From positions 1,178,001 to 1,242,000 of the forward strand of contig CAVQBR010000002.1 in NCBI GenBank assembly GCA_963710865.1: 64,000 bases of DNA. The letters run 5' to 3'. Origin of the DNA: PRDV01 sp963710865. GTDB taxonomy: Bacteria > Babelota > Babeliae > Babelales > Babelaceae. Under the pieces are notes generated by a model that had not been told where the DNA came from, did no database searches, and saw nothing but the letters and a program-made list of their open reading frames with translations. The number at the start of each line of letters is the position of its first letter. Position 1 is the first letter of the stretch. Positions 36,552 through 45,412 of this stretch are shown here, piece by piece. Position numbers and translations under genes: made by a program.

Positions 36552-37931
36552 ATGGCTGTTGATAAAAAGTTGTATGTTCTAGATACCAATGTGTTATTGC
36601 ATGATCCTGAAGCAATCTTTGGCTTTGAACACAGCGTGGTAGGTATTCCGATTATGGTTCTTGAAGAGCTTGATACCTTTAAAACTGAATCTTCGCAACG
36701 CGGCTTTAATTGTAGAGAAGTTATTCGGCACCTTGATATATTGCGAGGGCGCGGATCATTATCAGATGGAATTCCTCTTGATAATGGTGGTATATTAAAG
36801 GTGCTCTTCGTAACGCCTGAAGAGCATTGTAATCCCCCCCTCCCCCAGACTATTCTCGATAATCGAATTATTTTCACTGCTTATTGTGAAAAGCTTAAAG
36901 GCTACGATGTTCGATTTATCTCAAAAGATATCAATGCTCGAGTAAAATCTGATGTAATTGGCATTCCCGCCTTCGATTATATTAAGGATGTTGTTTCTGC
37001 AGATCAGCTGTATAAAGGCTGGGTTACCCTCCAGGTTCCTTCCGTCCAGTTGAAAAGGGATGTGCCTGAAGACCTTCTTTCCTTGGCAAAAGAGTATAAG
37101 TTTTCGCTCAATGAGTTTGCACTCGTTGAAAGTAAGAATAATCCCTTTAACTATGTCGTTTTTCGCTATGTTGGTGGAGGAAGGTTTAAACAGGTTAGAG
37201 CACCACAGTTACGCTGGCCGCTTGAAGCCCGCAATCCACAACAGCTTATGGCACTTGATCTCCTCTTCGATTCAGATGTGCAACTTGTTACTCTTGTAGG
37301 TTCAGCTGGTACTGGTAAGACCTTCCTAGCGCTCCTTGCAGGTCTTCATAAAGTACTTATTGAGCATGAATATGAAAAAATGCTCGTTACTCGCCCAGTG
37401 ATACCATTAGGTCCTGATATAGGATTCTTGCCTGGTGATATTCAAGAGAAGCTTCATAGCTGGATGCAACCTATTTATGATAATATGGATTTTATCACGC
37501 ATTCGGTCAATGCAGCAAGTCAAATGGCGGCCTATAAAGAAGAGAGCAATGCCAGAGGCAGGTCACGTCATAAAAAGCATCATCCGGGAGGAATTGCCAG
37601 CCTTGATGAACTGATAAAAGAAGGGAAACTGAGCCTCGAAGCAATTACCTATATGCGTGGCCGTTCGATTCCCTATCAATTTATTATTATTGATGAAGTA
37701 CAAAACTTAACTCCCCATGAAGTGAAAACTCTCATAAGCCGCGTAGGTGAAGGCAGTAAAATCATTCTAGCAGGTGACCCCTATCAGATCGACTCACCAT
37801 ATCTCGATTTTAGTAGCAATGGCCTCGTCGTTGGCACCTCTAAATTTAAAGGACAACCTTTATTTGGAACAGTGTTCCTTGAAGCGAGTGAGCGGAGCGA
37901 ACTGAGTAAGCTCGCAGCCCAGTTGCTTTAA
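36552..37931 (+). CDS. PIN-domain PhoH family protein
   Basis: A 459-residue protein. The N-terminal PIN domain (YVLDTNVLLHDPEAIFGFEHSVVGIPIMVLEELD, then LDNRIIFTAYCEKLKGYDVRFISKDINARVKSDVIGIPAFDY) contains the acidic cluster of PIN ribonucleases. The C-terminal PhoH ATPase has Walker A VGSAGTGKTFLALLAG, Walker B FIIIDEVQNLTPHEVKTLISRVG and GDPYQID. PIN-PhoH fusions (PhoH2/YlaK type) are RNA helicase/ribonucleases in tested cases. Start 36552 has GAGGAAG upstream. It converges with the DUF6398 pseudogene, only two bases away. Confidence 0.93.
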   Translation: MAVDKKLYVLDTNVLLHDPEAIFGFEHSVVGIPIMVLEELDTFKTESSQRGFNCREVIRHLDILRGRGSLSDGIPLDNGGILKVLFVTPEEHCNPPLPQTILDNRIIFTAYCEKLKGYDVRFISKDINARVKSDVIGIPAFDYIKDVVSADQLYKGWVTLQVPSVQLKRDVPEDLLSLAKEYKFSLNEFALVESKNNPFNYVVFRYVGGGRFKQVRAPQLRWPLEARNPQQLMALDLLFDSDVQLVTLVGSAGTGKTFLALLAGLHKVLIEHEYEKMLVTRPVIPLGPDIGFLPGDIQEKLHSWMQPIYDNMDFITHSVNAASQMAAYKEESNARGRSRHKKHHPGGIASLDELIKEGKLSLEAITYMRGRSIPYQFIIIDEVQNLTPHEVKTLISRVGEGSKIILAGDPYQIDSPYLDFSSNGLVVGTSKFKGQPLFGTVFLEASERSELSKLAAQLL

Positions 37932-37933
37932 TA

Positions 37934-38450
37934 CTATTCGGGGATAAACGGAATAAGTCCCTTAGCAAAAGCTATTTGCTTAATTTCAGGCGTGGTATAG
38001 CGCGCATCGATGAGCAAACCGTCTACCTGAATTAACCAAGCCATAGGGTTCTGGAGTATTTTACTTGGCACTGTCCATTGGGTATCAAAATAGCTCATGC
38101 GTAAAAGGTCTCGTATCTGCTTTGATTAGGCTTGTCCCGTTGAGGCAGATACCTCGAAATGCTTATATAATTCAGCTGTGCTTACATGAGGAGTCTGGGT
38201 CTTATCAAAAAGAAAATTAACCATGCCAAGCGCATGAACTATGTCTGCAGCCCAGGTGTTAGGTTTACCTTGTACTAAGGGGAGAAAGCTTCTTTGTGCA
38301 GAGCGTGGCAGTAAGATTTCGCGCTTGCTGAGCATATTCGTTATTGCGGTATTTTTTGCAGAATGGCTCAAGTAATTCCATAATCGAATCAAATCGTGCT
38401 TGCGCTGCTTGTGGTATTTTGTCTGGATTCTTTGCTGATAGAGTGGCCAT
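37934..38450 (-). pseudogene. Broken DUF6398-type gene
   Basis: Three pieces of one protein can be read. IMELLEPFCKKYRNNEYAQQARNLTATL is in one frame from about 38450. After a frameshift near 38275-38290, VQGKPNTWAADIVHALGMVNFLFDKTQTPHVSTAELYKHFEVSASTGQA follows. After an in-frame TAA (38126-38128), SKQIRDLLRMSYFDTQWTVPSKIL runs to the true stop at 37934-37936. The middle piece matches the DUF6398 pattern. Two independent lesions make a functional product unlikely. Confidence 0.8.
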
Positions 38451-38582
38451 GGCTTACCTTCCTGGAAAGAGATGAACTTACCAACTCATTGTATACAGAA
38501 CTTGTGTCTGTTCTGCAATCTCGTTTTTGTTTGAATCTCATTTTAATTTGGCTTACTAACTAATCGGCCTTTTATGTAGAAA

Positions 38583-38602
38583 GCCCCCAGTTACCTGGGG
38601 GC
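38583..38602 (-). terminator. Terminator of secreted paralogue 1
   Basis: GCCCCCAG and CTGGGGGC pair across a 4-base loop just downstream of the minus-strand stop at 38625. The T-run is short (TTTCTACAT). The same stem follows all three paralogues. Confidence 0.8.
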
Positions 38603-38624
38603 CAGTAAAATACTTAAATAGTGG

Positions 38625-41600
38625 TTAGTGTGCAGGAAGCAACTGAGTTGCTTGAGTGCCATAACCATTTACGACTGCGGCCCATTGGCCGGTACTCCAG
38701 ATTGCAATATCATTACTTGGATCTGGTGCAAGGGACGATAAGTCGCCCCAACGCTGGCCAACATTAGCATTAGCAGCATTATTAAAAGGACCGAAGTTAA
38801 ATGGGTTACTAGTATTATTGGTAACCAATACTGGATCACGGGTGGTTCCTAACGGATCGGTCGCCTTGCGCCCTGCATAGAACACATTCGTGTAATCATT
38901 AGCACCAGAGACTGTTCCCTCGATGACAAGATCGCCATTCTTGTTGGTCATGATAGATGGAATATAGTAAAACTTGGGGCTATCAGTTATAGCTGGATCA
39001 TAGACCGTTCCCCACTGTACCAGCGCGGGACAGGTCGTCTCTGTTTCAATACCACATCCATTTCCTGTTGGATCGCCAGTTAGATCGAATTGATACCAAC
39101 GCACGCCGACTCGATCGCCAGCTGGATTTCCTGTTCCGGTATTATCAACTTGGATGTTGTGACAGACATACAACTGCTTGTTTCGCACATGAGGGGCATT
39201 TAATGCGCTAAATGATGTTTGTAAATACATAGCATTGACACCGCCCAGCTCGAGGGTATAGAGATTGCCCTTATGGGGAGCATTTGCTGGATCTGTATAA
39301 TCCGGAACATCCAAAAGGATCTGTTGCCCGAGAGTTGGTTGACTTGATCCTGGATTGAGTATGCGATAGAAAAAGAGTTGATTATAGGTACAGCACTCTG
39401 TCGGAGTACTAGGTGGTGGACAATAGGGAACAATGTTTGGTAAACAAGGGTATTCAAATCCTACAGCATTTATCAGATACCCAAATTCTGCATTAGGATC
39501 AAAATTATCTGCCGGAGGAGTAAATAGAGAGATATTCTCCAATATTCCTGGGATTACGGTAAATGCTGGAGAGGTATTTCCTGTCGTTATAGTGCTGTTA
39601 GGAATAATAAGCGTCGATGTTCCAAGAAAAACTCCTGTAATGTTATCGAACGTATCTAAGCTAATATATACTGCATTGGCATCAGTTGCTAATTGTTGAT
39701 AATCTAGGGCCGAAGGGGCATCGGCTGGATCGATTTGTGGTACCAGTTCTGCATTAGAGAAGGAGACAAGCGTCCAGATAGTTTCTGCTGTTATTACACC
39801 TGAATCACTCCAAGCGATATGCAGATCGACCGGATAACCAAATGTCAAGTCATGTCTTTCACAACTAAGTATCCACCGGTCAAGAAAACGACTATAATTG
39901 ATGCGCACATCCGAAGCATCTAAACCAAAGAAGCTCGGAGCATCAATATCAAGTACCCCATCAGGCTGTCCAGTAAATTTGTTGAAACTGCGAATAATAT
40001 TATAGGTCATCAAAATGTATTGTTGAGGACCAACCCATCCGTTTTGGTTAGGGAGGTCAGCATCGGTTGCAAGAGTATCGCTTATTGTTGCTGCAGTAAA
40101 ATTCAATCCAATTGTTTGGGCAGGCTGCGTGAGCATCTTTTGAATTGTTTTATCAATCTTCGGCTGAAAAAATTCAATCGACGAAGGTTTATAGCCCACT
40201 TTGCTTCTTTGGGTAAGCCGTTTGTGAGCCCGGGGAACGTTCTCAAACTCTGCTGATTTTTTGACTGCGGCGAATTCTAGTGGTCTGTTCGCTAGAGCAG
40301 CTTGAGAGGATGAGTCTCCGATGATGTTGCCTGATGCCCCGCCAAGGCCACCATTGAGTCCAATTTGAATGCCGTTATTGTTATTTGGTAAATGAAGAAG
40401 CCCCGTGCTATCAGTGCCGATGAGATTAGTGCTAATGACGTTAGCTGTAGCAAGCGGGCAAAAGATAACGATTCCTCCCTTTGTATTACCTGAAATGATA
40501 TTAGCTTGATCGAGGTCAGAACCACCTATAGTATTTTGTGCATCATTGAGTTCGATGCCATAGCGGGTATTAGGTAGCGCTTGAGTTCCTGTCGTATCCG
40601 TGCCGATGAGATTGCCCTGTATAGTATTGAAATTAGCTCCTGGAGCGGAAGGGGCCCCAATATGAATTCCAGCACCGTTGCCAGAGATGAGGTTTCCAAT
40701 GATATTTGTCCCCACGGTAGCTCCAGCAGGGAGGCTTCCGACAATTCTTATACCTGAATTAGCATTACCAAGTGCCTGTGTCCCAGAATTATCTGTACCT
40801 ATATAATTTCTTTGCACAAGTGTCTGACCGCAGTTTATAAGAAATATTCCATCGATAGTGCTGCCTGAAATGAGATTACCAAAAATGGTATCTCCCAAAT
40901 CTGCTATTAGCCTTAATCCCACGATGGTGTTGCCTAAGGCATTGCTGCCAGTTCGGTCTGTACCGATATAGTTGTTCTGTATCATAGTTTCCGCATTGAA
41001 GGATGAGCTAATACATCCTCCTCGGACACCATAAGCATCAACTACATTTCTGCTGAAACTTCCGGCTATGATATTTCGATCGGCAGGTGCAATTGTACCA
41101 ATTACAGTATTAAAACAGGTATTGACGAGCCCAGATAAGCCGACACCCGTACGATTTGCCATTTGTTGCGCGCCACTCGCATCAGTTCCAATGAAGTTAC
41201 CGACAATGCTTACACCTGTGATGTTATTCTGGGCAGTATCGAGTAAAATTCCATTATCAAGCCATTGATTGATGACTAATCCTCTCACGATAGAATTATC
41301 TACCGATGTATCGGCAAGTGGGGCAAAGTGCAATCCATTACCGGTAGTATTTCCATCTCCTGTCATATAATTGTTTCCATTCAGTACAATGGTAAGGACT
41401 GCATTGCTTCCCTCAGCAATTGGATTTGTGTTGGGGTGAGCGCCTCCAGGACTGCCCGCATAGCCATCAATGGTTACTTGCCGCGTAATTTTATCTAAAT
41501 CCTGTACAGGTATTATAGTCCAGGTATTTGTTGTCGGATTATAGCCTGCATCAGTTTTTGAGATATTAAAATTGATCGTATCGCCTAGCCCGGCACCCAT

Positions 41601-41768
41601 ATTTACCTGCTCAATAGCCCAACGGAGAGAACCAGTTGTTGCAGGGATAGTATCAATGGTTGTGGTAACGGTATAGGTTTGTTGTGCATAAGCTGGTGAG
41701 AGTGAGCACGATAAGGCGCATGCAAGCGCTCCCTGGATAAGTAGCTGTTTGATCTGTTGATTGGTCAT
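38625..41768 (-). CDS. Large secreted beta-helix/propeller protein, paralogue 1
   Basis: A 1047-residue exported protein. A signal peptide (residues ~1-28, LIQGALACALSCSLSPAYA) is followed by TYTVTTTIDTIPATTGSLRWAIEQVN, a CSLREA-like opening of right-handed parallel beta-helix proteins. Repeats with NxIGTDxxGxxALGNxxxGI/NLISGNxxGI run to about residue 480. A basic linker (~500-545) leads to TIGLNFTAATIS, VGPQQYILMTYNIIRSFNKFTGQPDGVLDID and SRFLDRWILSCE, resembling secreted propeller proteins. DRVGVRWYQFDLTGDPTG and a closing GQRWGDLSSLAPDPSND follow. The function is unknown; surface adhesion or host interaction is inferred. GAGGAGA precedes the ATG. Its own promoter and terminator are present. 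Confidence 0.85.
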   Translation of the reverse strand: MTNQQIKQLLIQGALACALSCSLSPAYAQQTYTVTTTIDTIPATTGSLRWAIEQVNMGAGLGDTINFNISKTDAGYNPTTNTWTIIPVQDLDKITRQVTIDGYAGSPGGAHPNTNPIAEGSNAVLTIVLNGNNYMTGDGNTTGNGLHFAPLADTSVDNSIVRGLVINQWLDNGILLDTAQNNITGVSIVGNFIGTDASGAQQMANRTGVGLSGLVNTCFNTVIGTIAPADRNIIAGSFSRNVVDAYGVRGGCISSSFNAETMIQNNYIGTDRTGSNALGNTIVGLRLIADLGDTIFGNLISGSTIDGIFLINCGQTLVQRNYIGTDNSGTQALGNANSGIRIVGSLPAGATVGTNIIGNLISGNGAGIHIGAPSAPGANFNTIQGNLIGTDTTGTQALPNTRYGIELNDAQNTIGGSDLDQANIISGNTKGGIVIFCPLATANVISTNLIGTDSTGLLHLPNNNNGIQIGLNGGLGGASGNIIGDSSSQAALANRPLEFAAVKKSAEFENVPRAHKRLTQRSKVGYKPSSIEFFQPKIDKTIQKMLTQPAQTIGLNFTAATISDTLATDADLPNQNGWVGPQQYILMTYNIIRSFNKFTGQPDGVLDIDAPSFFGLDASDVRINYSRFLDRWILSCERHDLTFGYPVDLHIAWSDSGVITAETIWTLVSFSNAELVPQIDPADAPSALDYQQLATDANAVYISLDTFDNITGVFLGTSTLIIPNSTITTGNTSPAFTVIPGILENISLFTPPADNFDPNAEFGYLINAVGFEYPCLPNIVPYCPPPSTPTECCTYNQLFFYRILNPGSSQPTLGQQILLDVPDYTDPANAPHKGNLYTLELGGVNAMYLQTSFSALNAPHVRNKQLYVCHNIQVDNTGTGNPAGDRVGVRWYQFDLTGDPTGNGCGIETETTCPALVQWGTVYDPAITDSPKFYYIPSIMTNKNGDLVIEGTVSGANDYTNVFYAGRKATDPLGTTRDPVLVTNNTSNPFNFGPFNNAANANVGQRWGDLSSLAPDPSNDIAIWSTGQWAAVVNGYGTQATQLLPAH

Positions 41769-41897
41769 TTGTTTCTCCTCAAAAATGTAATTACTAGATG
41801 TTTTACGTATTGGCTTTTGCTTACAGCTGCCGTGGGTGTTTTTCTATTGCAGACATTTTTTTTCGTCCTCCAGTTTCTTCAAGTTCTCCTTTTAATA

Positions 41898-41927
41898 AGC
41901 ATACCTTTTAGGTAAGCGGAAAATCAA
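41898..41927 (-). promoter_or_regulatory. Promoter of secreted paralogue 1
   Basis: On the minus strand, TTGATT (-35) and TATGCT (-10) are 18 bases apart, about 130 bases upstream of the start codon. The boxes and the spacer (…CGCTTACC.AAAAG) are conserved upstream of paralogues 2 and 3. Confidence 0.7.
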
Positions 41928-41983
41928 GAGAATGCTTTCGAACTAGTAAGCGATGAATGAGTCGGCTATTAGTGTATAAAAGA

Positions 41984-42003
41984 GCCCCCAGCAAACTGGG
42001 GGC
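41984..42003 (-). terminator. Terminator of secreted paralogue 2
   Basis: GCCCCCAG and CTGGGGGC pair around a 4-base loop; on the minus strand TCTTTTAT follows. It lies 25 bases after the stop at 42028. Confidence 0.82.
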
Positions 42004-42027
42004 CTGTGTAACATACTTCAATAGTGG

Positions 42028-45000
42028 TTAGTGTGCAGGAAGCAACTCAGTTGCTTGAGTACCATAGCCATTTACGACCGCTGCCCATTGACCGGTACTC
42101 CAGATTGCAAGATCATTGCTCGGATCTGGGGCTAGGGATGATTCATCTCCCCAGCGTTGGCCAATGTTAGCATCATTGAAATTATTAAATGGTCCAAAAT
42201 TAAAGGGATTGCTCGTATTATTCGTAATCAATACAGGGTCGCGTGTGATGCCTAAGGGATCGGTAGCCTTTCGTCCTGCATAGAATACATTGGTATAATC
42301 ATCATTACCAGAGACCGTTCCTTCAATAACGAGATCACCATTTTTATTGGTCATGATAGCTGGAATGTAATAAAACTTTGGGTTATCGGTTATATTAGGA
42401 TCATAGACGGTGCCCCATTGTACCAGGGCTGGACATGTTGTCTCTGTCTCAATGCCACATCCATTTCCTGTTGGATCACCAGTCAAATCAAACTGGTACC
42501 AACGTACCCCAACACGATCACCAGCTGGATTTCCCGCTCCTGTGCTATCAACTTGTATGTTATGACAAACATACAACTGCTTATTTCGAACATGAGGGGC
42601 ATTTAATTTGTTAAAAAATGTTTCTAAATACATCGCATTGACGTTCCCAGGTGGGAGCTCGAGGGTATAGAGATTGCCCTTATGGGGAGCATTTGCTGGA
42701 TCTGTATAATCCGGAACATCCAAAATGATCTGTTGGCCTAGGGTTGCTTCTGTGGATCCTGGATTAAGTATGCGATAGAAAATGAGTTGATTATAGGTAC
42801 AGCATTCTACCGGAGTGGAAGGAGGAGTACAAAAGGGAACAATGTTCGACAGACAGGGATATCCAAATGACCCCGCTGCATTTATGAGATAGCCAAATGC
42901 TGCATCCGGATCAAAATTGTCTGCTGGAGGGGTAAATTCAGAGATATTCGCCAATATTCCTGGGATTACGGTGAATGCTGGCGAGGTATTTCCTGTAGTT
43001 ATAGAGCTGTTAGGAATAATAAGCGTCGAGGTTCCCAAGAAAGCAGTAAGGGCGTTATTAAATGTATCTACGCTAATATACACTGCATTGGCATCAGTTG
43101 CCAACTGTTGGTAATCAAGGTCTGCGGGGCCTTCGGCTGGGTTATTTTGCGGCACTAGTGCGGCGTTAGAAAATGTGTTAAACGTCCAGACAGTTTCTGG
43201 TGTTATAACGCCAGAATCACTCCAGACAACTTGTAGTTCAATATCATTGTATTCGTTGCTGAATATCCAACGATCGAGAAAGCGGCTGTAATTGATGCGC
43301 ACATCTGAATGCACTCCGGTACCAAAAAAGCTCGAAGCATCAATATCAAGTACCCCATCAGGCAGGCCTGTAGCCTTGTCGAAACTGCGAATAATTCCAA
43401 ATGTCATCAAAATATATTGCTGCGGGCCCACCCAACCGTTTTGATTTGGTAGGACAGGGCTTGTGTCGAGGGAATTGCTTATTGTCGCCGCAGTAAAATT
43501 CAATCCAATAGTCTGAGCCGGACGTGAGAGCACCTGTTTTGTTTTTTGGTCCAGCTCTGGCTTTGAAAAGGCAACTCGTGGAGCTGTTGTGGTATATGAT
43601 CCTTTGAGTTTGCGTCTTTTGCGAGAGCGATGAGGCAGTTCATACATATGTTCTGCTTTCGCCTTTTGAAATGCATTGAGATCTATGCGGTTTTTCTTTA
43701 AGGCACTTTGAGATGATGGATCTGGTCCAATGATGTTTCTTGATGCGCCACCAAGGCCACCATTGAGCCCAATTTGTATACCATTTTGGTTATTTGGTAA
43801 AGAGAGGAGTCCAGTGCTGTCAGTTCCGATGAGGTTATTGCTTATAATGTTAGCTATAGCATTGTTGCTATAGACAAGAATTCCGCCTTTTAGATTTCCT
43901 GAGATGATATTGATTTCAGTAAGTTCAGAACCACCTACTGTATTTTGGCTATCCGCAAGTTCGATACCATAGCGCGTATTAGGTAGTGCTTGAGTTCCGT
44001 TCTTATCGGTACCGATGAGGTTACCTTGTATAGTATTGAGAATGGAACCGGGATTTCCGGGGTCGCCAATATGAATTCCAGCTCCGTTGCCGGAGATGAG
44101 GTTTTCAATCATAGTTGTTCCTTGAGTTGCTCCTGCAGGAAGGCTTCTGGCCATCCTTATGCCACTATTAGCATTCCCTATAGCGTATGTTCCAGAACTG
44201 TCGGTACCTATGTAATTTCTTTGCACAAGTGTCTGACCGCAGTTTATAAGAAATATTCCATCGATAGTGCTGCCTGAAATGAGATTACCAAAAATTGTAT
44301 CTCCCACATCTGCTATTAGCCTTACTCCCACGATGGTGTTGCCCAAGGCATTGCTGCCAGTTCGGTCTGTACCGATATAGTTGTTCTGTATCATAGTTTC
44401 CACATTGAAGGATGAGCTAATACATCCTCCTCGGACACCATAAGCATCAACTACATTTCTGCTGAAACTTCCGGCTATGATATTTCGATCGGCAGGTGCA
44501 ATTGTACCAATTACAGTATTAAAACAGGTATTGACGAGTCCAGATAAGCCGACACCTGTACGATTTGCCATTTGTTGCGCGCCACTCGCATCAGTTCCAA
44601 TGAAGTTACCGACAATGCTTACACCTGTGATGTTATTCTGGGTAGTATCGAGTAAAATTCCATTATCAAGCCATTGATTGATGACTAAGCCTCTCACGAT
44701 AGAATTATCTACCGATGTATCGGCGAGTGGGGCAAAGTGCAATCCATTACCGGTAGTATTTCCATCTCCGGTCATATAATTGTTTCCATTCAGTACAATC
44801 GTAAGGACTGCATTAGACCCAACGTCAAGCGTGTTAGGCTTTGATCCAGCCTTTTGCGAGTATCCATCAATGGTTACTTGCTGCGTAATAGCATCTAAAT
44901 CCTGTATTGGCACTATAGTCCAGGTATTGGTTGTTGGATCATAGCCTGCATCAGTTTTTGGAATTTTAAAATCTATCGTATCGCCTTGCCCGGCACCCAT

Positions 45001-45165
45001 ATTTACCTGCTCAATTGCCCAGCGGAGGGAACCAGTTGTTGCAGGGATAGTATCAATGGTTGTGGTAACGGTATAGGTTTGTTGTGCATATGCTGGTGAG
45101 AGTGTGAGCAAAATGCATGCAAGCGCTCCCTGGGTGAGTAAATTTTTGAACTTTTGAATCTTCAT
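42028..45165 (-). CDS. Large secreted beta-helix/propeller protein, paralogue 2
   Basis: A 1045-residue protein with the same layout as its two neighbours. It has a signal peptide (NLLTQGALACILLTLSPAYA), a beta-helix with NYIGTD-type repeats, a basic linker (SRKRRKLKG) and the TIGLNFTAAT…VGPQQYILM propeller-like region. The DNA encoding beta-helix residues (44213-44814) is almost identical to paralogue 1. The last ~155 coding bases are identical to paralogue 3. This makes it a mosaic of its neighbours. AAAGGAGAAGT directly precedes the ATG. Its own promoter and terminator flank it. Confidence 0.85.
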   Translation of the reverse strand: MKIQKFKNLLTQGALACILLTLSPAYAQQTYTVTTTIDTIPATTGSLRWAIEQVNMGAGQGDTIDFKIPKTDAGYDPTTNTWTIVPIQDLDAITQQVTIDGYSQKAGSKPNTLDVGSNAVLTIVLNGNNYMTGDGNTTGNGLHFAPLADTSVDNSIVRGLVINQWLDNGILLDTTQNNITGVSIVGNFIGTDASGAQQMANRTGVGLSGLVNTCFNTVIGTIAPADRNIIAGSFSRNVVDAYGVRGGCISSSFNVETMIQNNYIGTDRTGSNALGNTIVGVRLIADVGDTIFGNLISGSTIDGIFLINCGQTLVQRNYIGTDSSGTYAIGNANSGIRMARSLPAGATQGTTMIENLISGNGAGIHIGDPGNPGSILNTIQGNLIGTDKNGTQALPNTRYGIELADSQNTVGGSELTEINIISGNLKGGILVYSNNAIANIISNNLIGTDSTGLLSLPNNQNGIQIGLNGGLGGASRNIIGPDPSSQSALKKNRIDLNAFQKAKAEHMYELPHRSRKRRKLKGSYTTTAPRVAFSKPELDQKTKQVLSRPAQTIGLNFTAATISNSLDTSPVLPNQNGWVGPQQYILMTFGIIRSFDKATGLPDGVLDIDASSFFGTGVHSDVRINYSRFLDRWIFSNEYNDIELQVVWSDSGVITPETVWTFNTFSNAALVPQNNPAEGPADLDYQQLATDANAVYISVDTFNNALTAFLGTSTLIIPNSSITTGNTSPAFTVIPGILANISEFTPPADNFDPDAAFGYLINAAGSFGYPCLSNIVPFCTPPSTPVECCTYNQLIFYRILNPGSTEATLGQQIILDVPDYTDPANAPHKGNLYTLELPPGNVNAMYLETFFNKLNAPHVRNKQLYVCHNIQVDSTGAGNPAGDRVGVRWYQFDLTGDPTGNGCGIETETTCPALVQWGTVYDPNITDNPKFYYIPAIMTNKNGDLVIEGTVSGNDDYTNVFYAGRKATDPLGITRDPVLITNNTSNPFNFGPFNNFNDANIGQRWGDESSLAPDPSNDLAIWSTGQWAAVVNGYGTQATELLPAH

Positions 45166-45307
45166 ACTTCTCCTTTATGATATAAATGGTATACAATTTT
45201 AGAGTCGGTTTTTGCTTGCCGGCCTTGCCGATAAGTGCTTTGTGTGGTGATATATGTCTTTTTTTAGTCCTGCGTTTCTACGTACTGCTTATAGGTATCA
45301 TAAGAAA

Positions 45308-45337
45308 ATCATACTCTTTTGGTAAGCGTAAAATCAA
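45308..45337 (-). promoter_or_regulatory. Promoter of secreted paralogue 2
   Basis: On the minus strand, TTGATT and TATGAT are separated by 18 bases; the spacer shares CGCTTACCAAAAG with the other two copies. Confidence 0.7.
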
Positions 45338-45366
45338 GAGTAACCGAAATTTTTTAACCTAAAAAA

Positions 45367-45389
45367 GGCCCCCAGTAAGCTGGGGGGCC
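45367..45389 (-). terminator. Terminator of secreted paralogue 3
   Basis: GGCCCCCAG pairs with CTGGGGGGCC (one G bulged) across TAAG. Six T follow on the minus strand. Confidence 0.88.
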
Positions 45390-45412
45390 TGTGTAAAATA
45401 TTTCAATAGTAG

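Noticed and set aside
36831..36846. C-rich run within the phoH gene as a phase-variable tract
   Set aside because: The run is interrupted by T (seven C, T, five C) and the frame is intact through both domains; phase variation is not supported.
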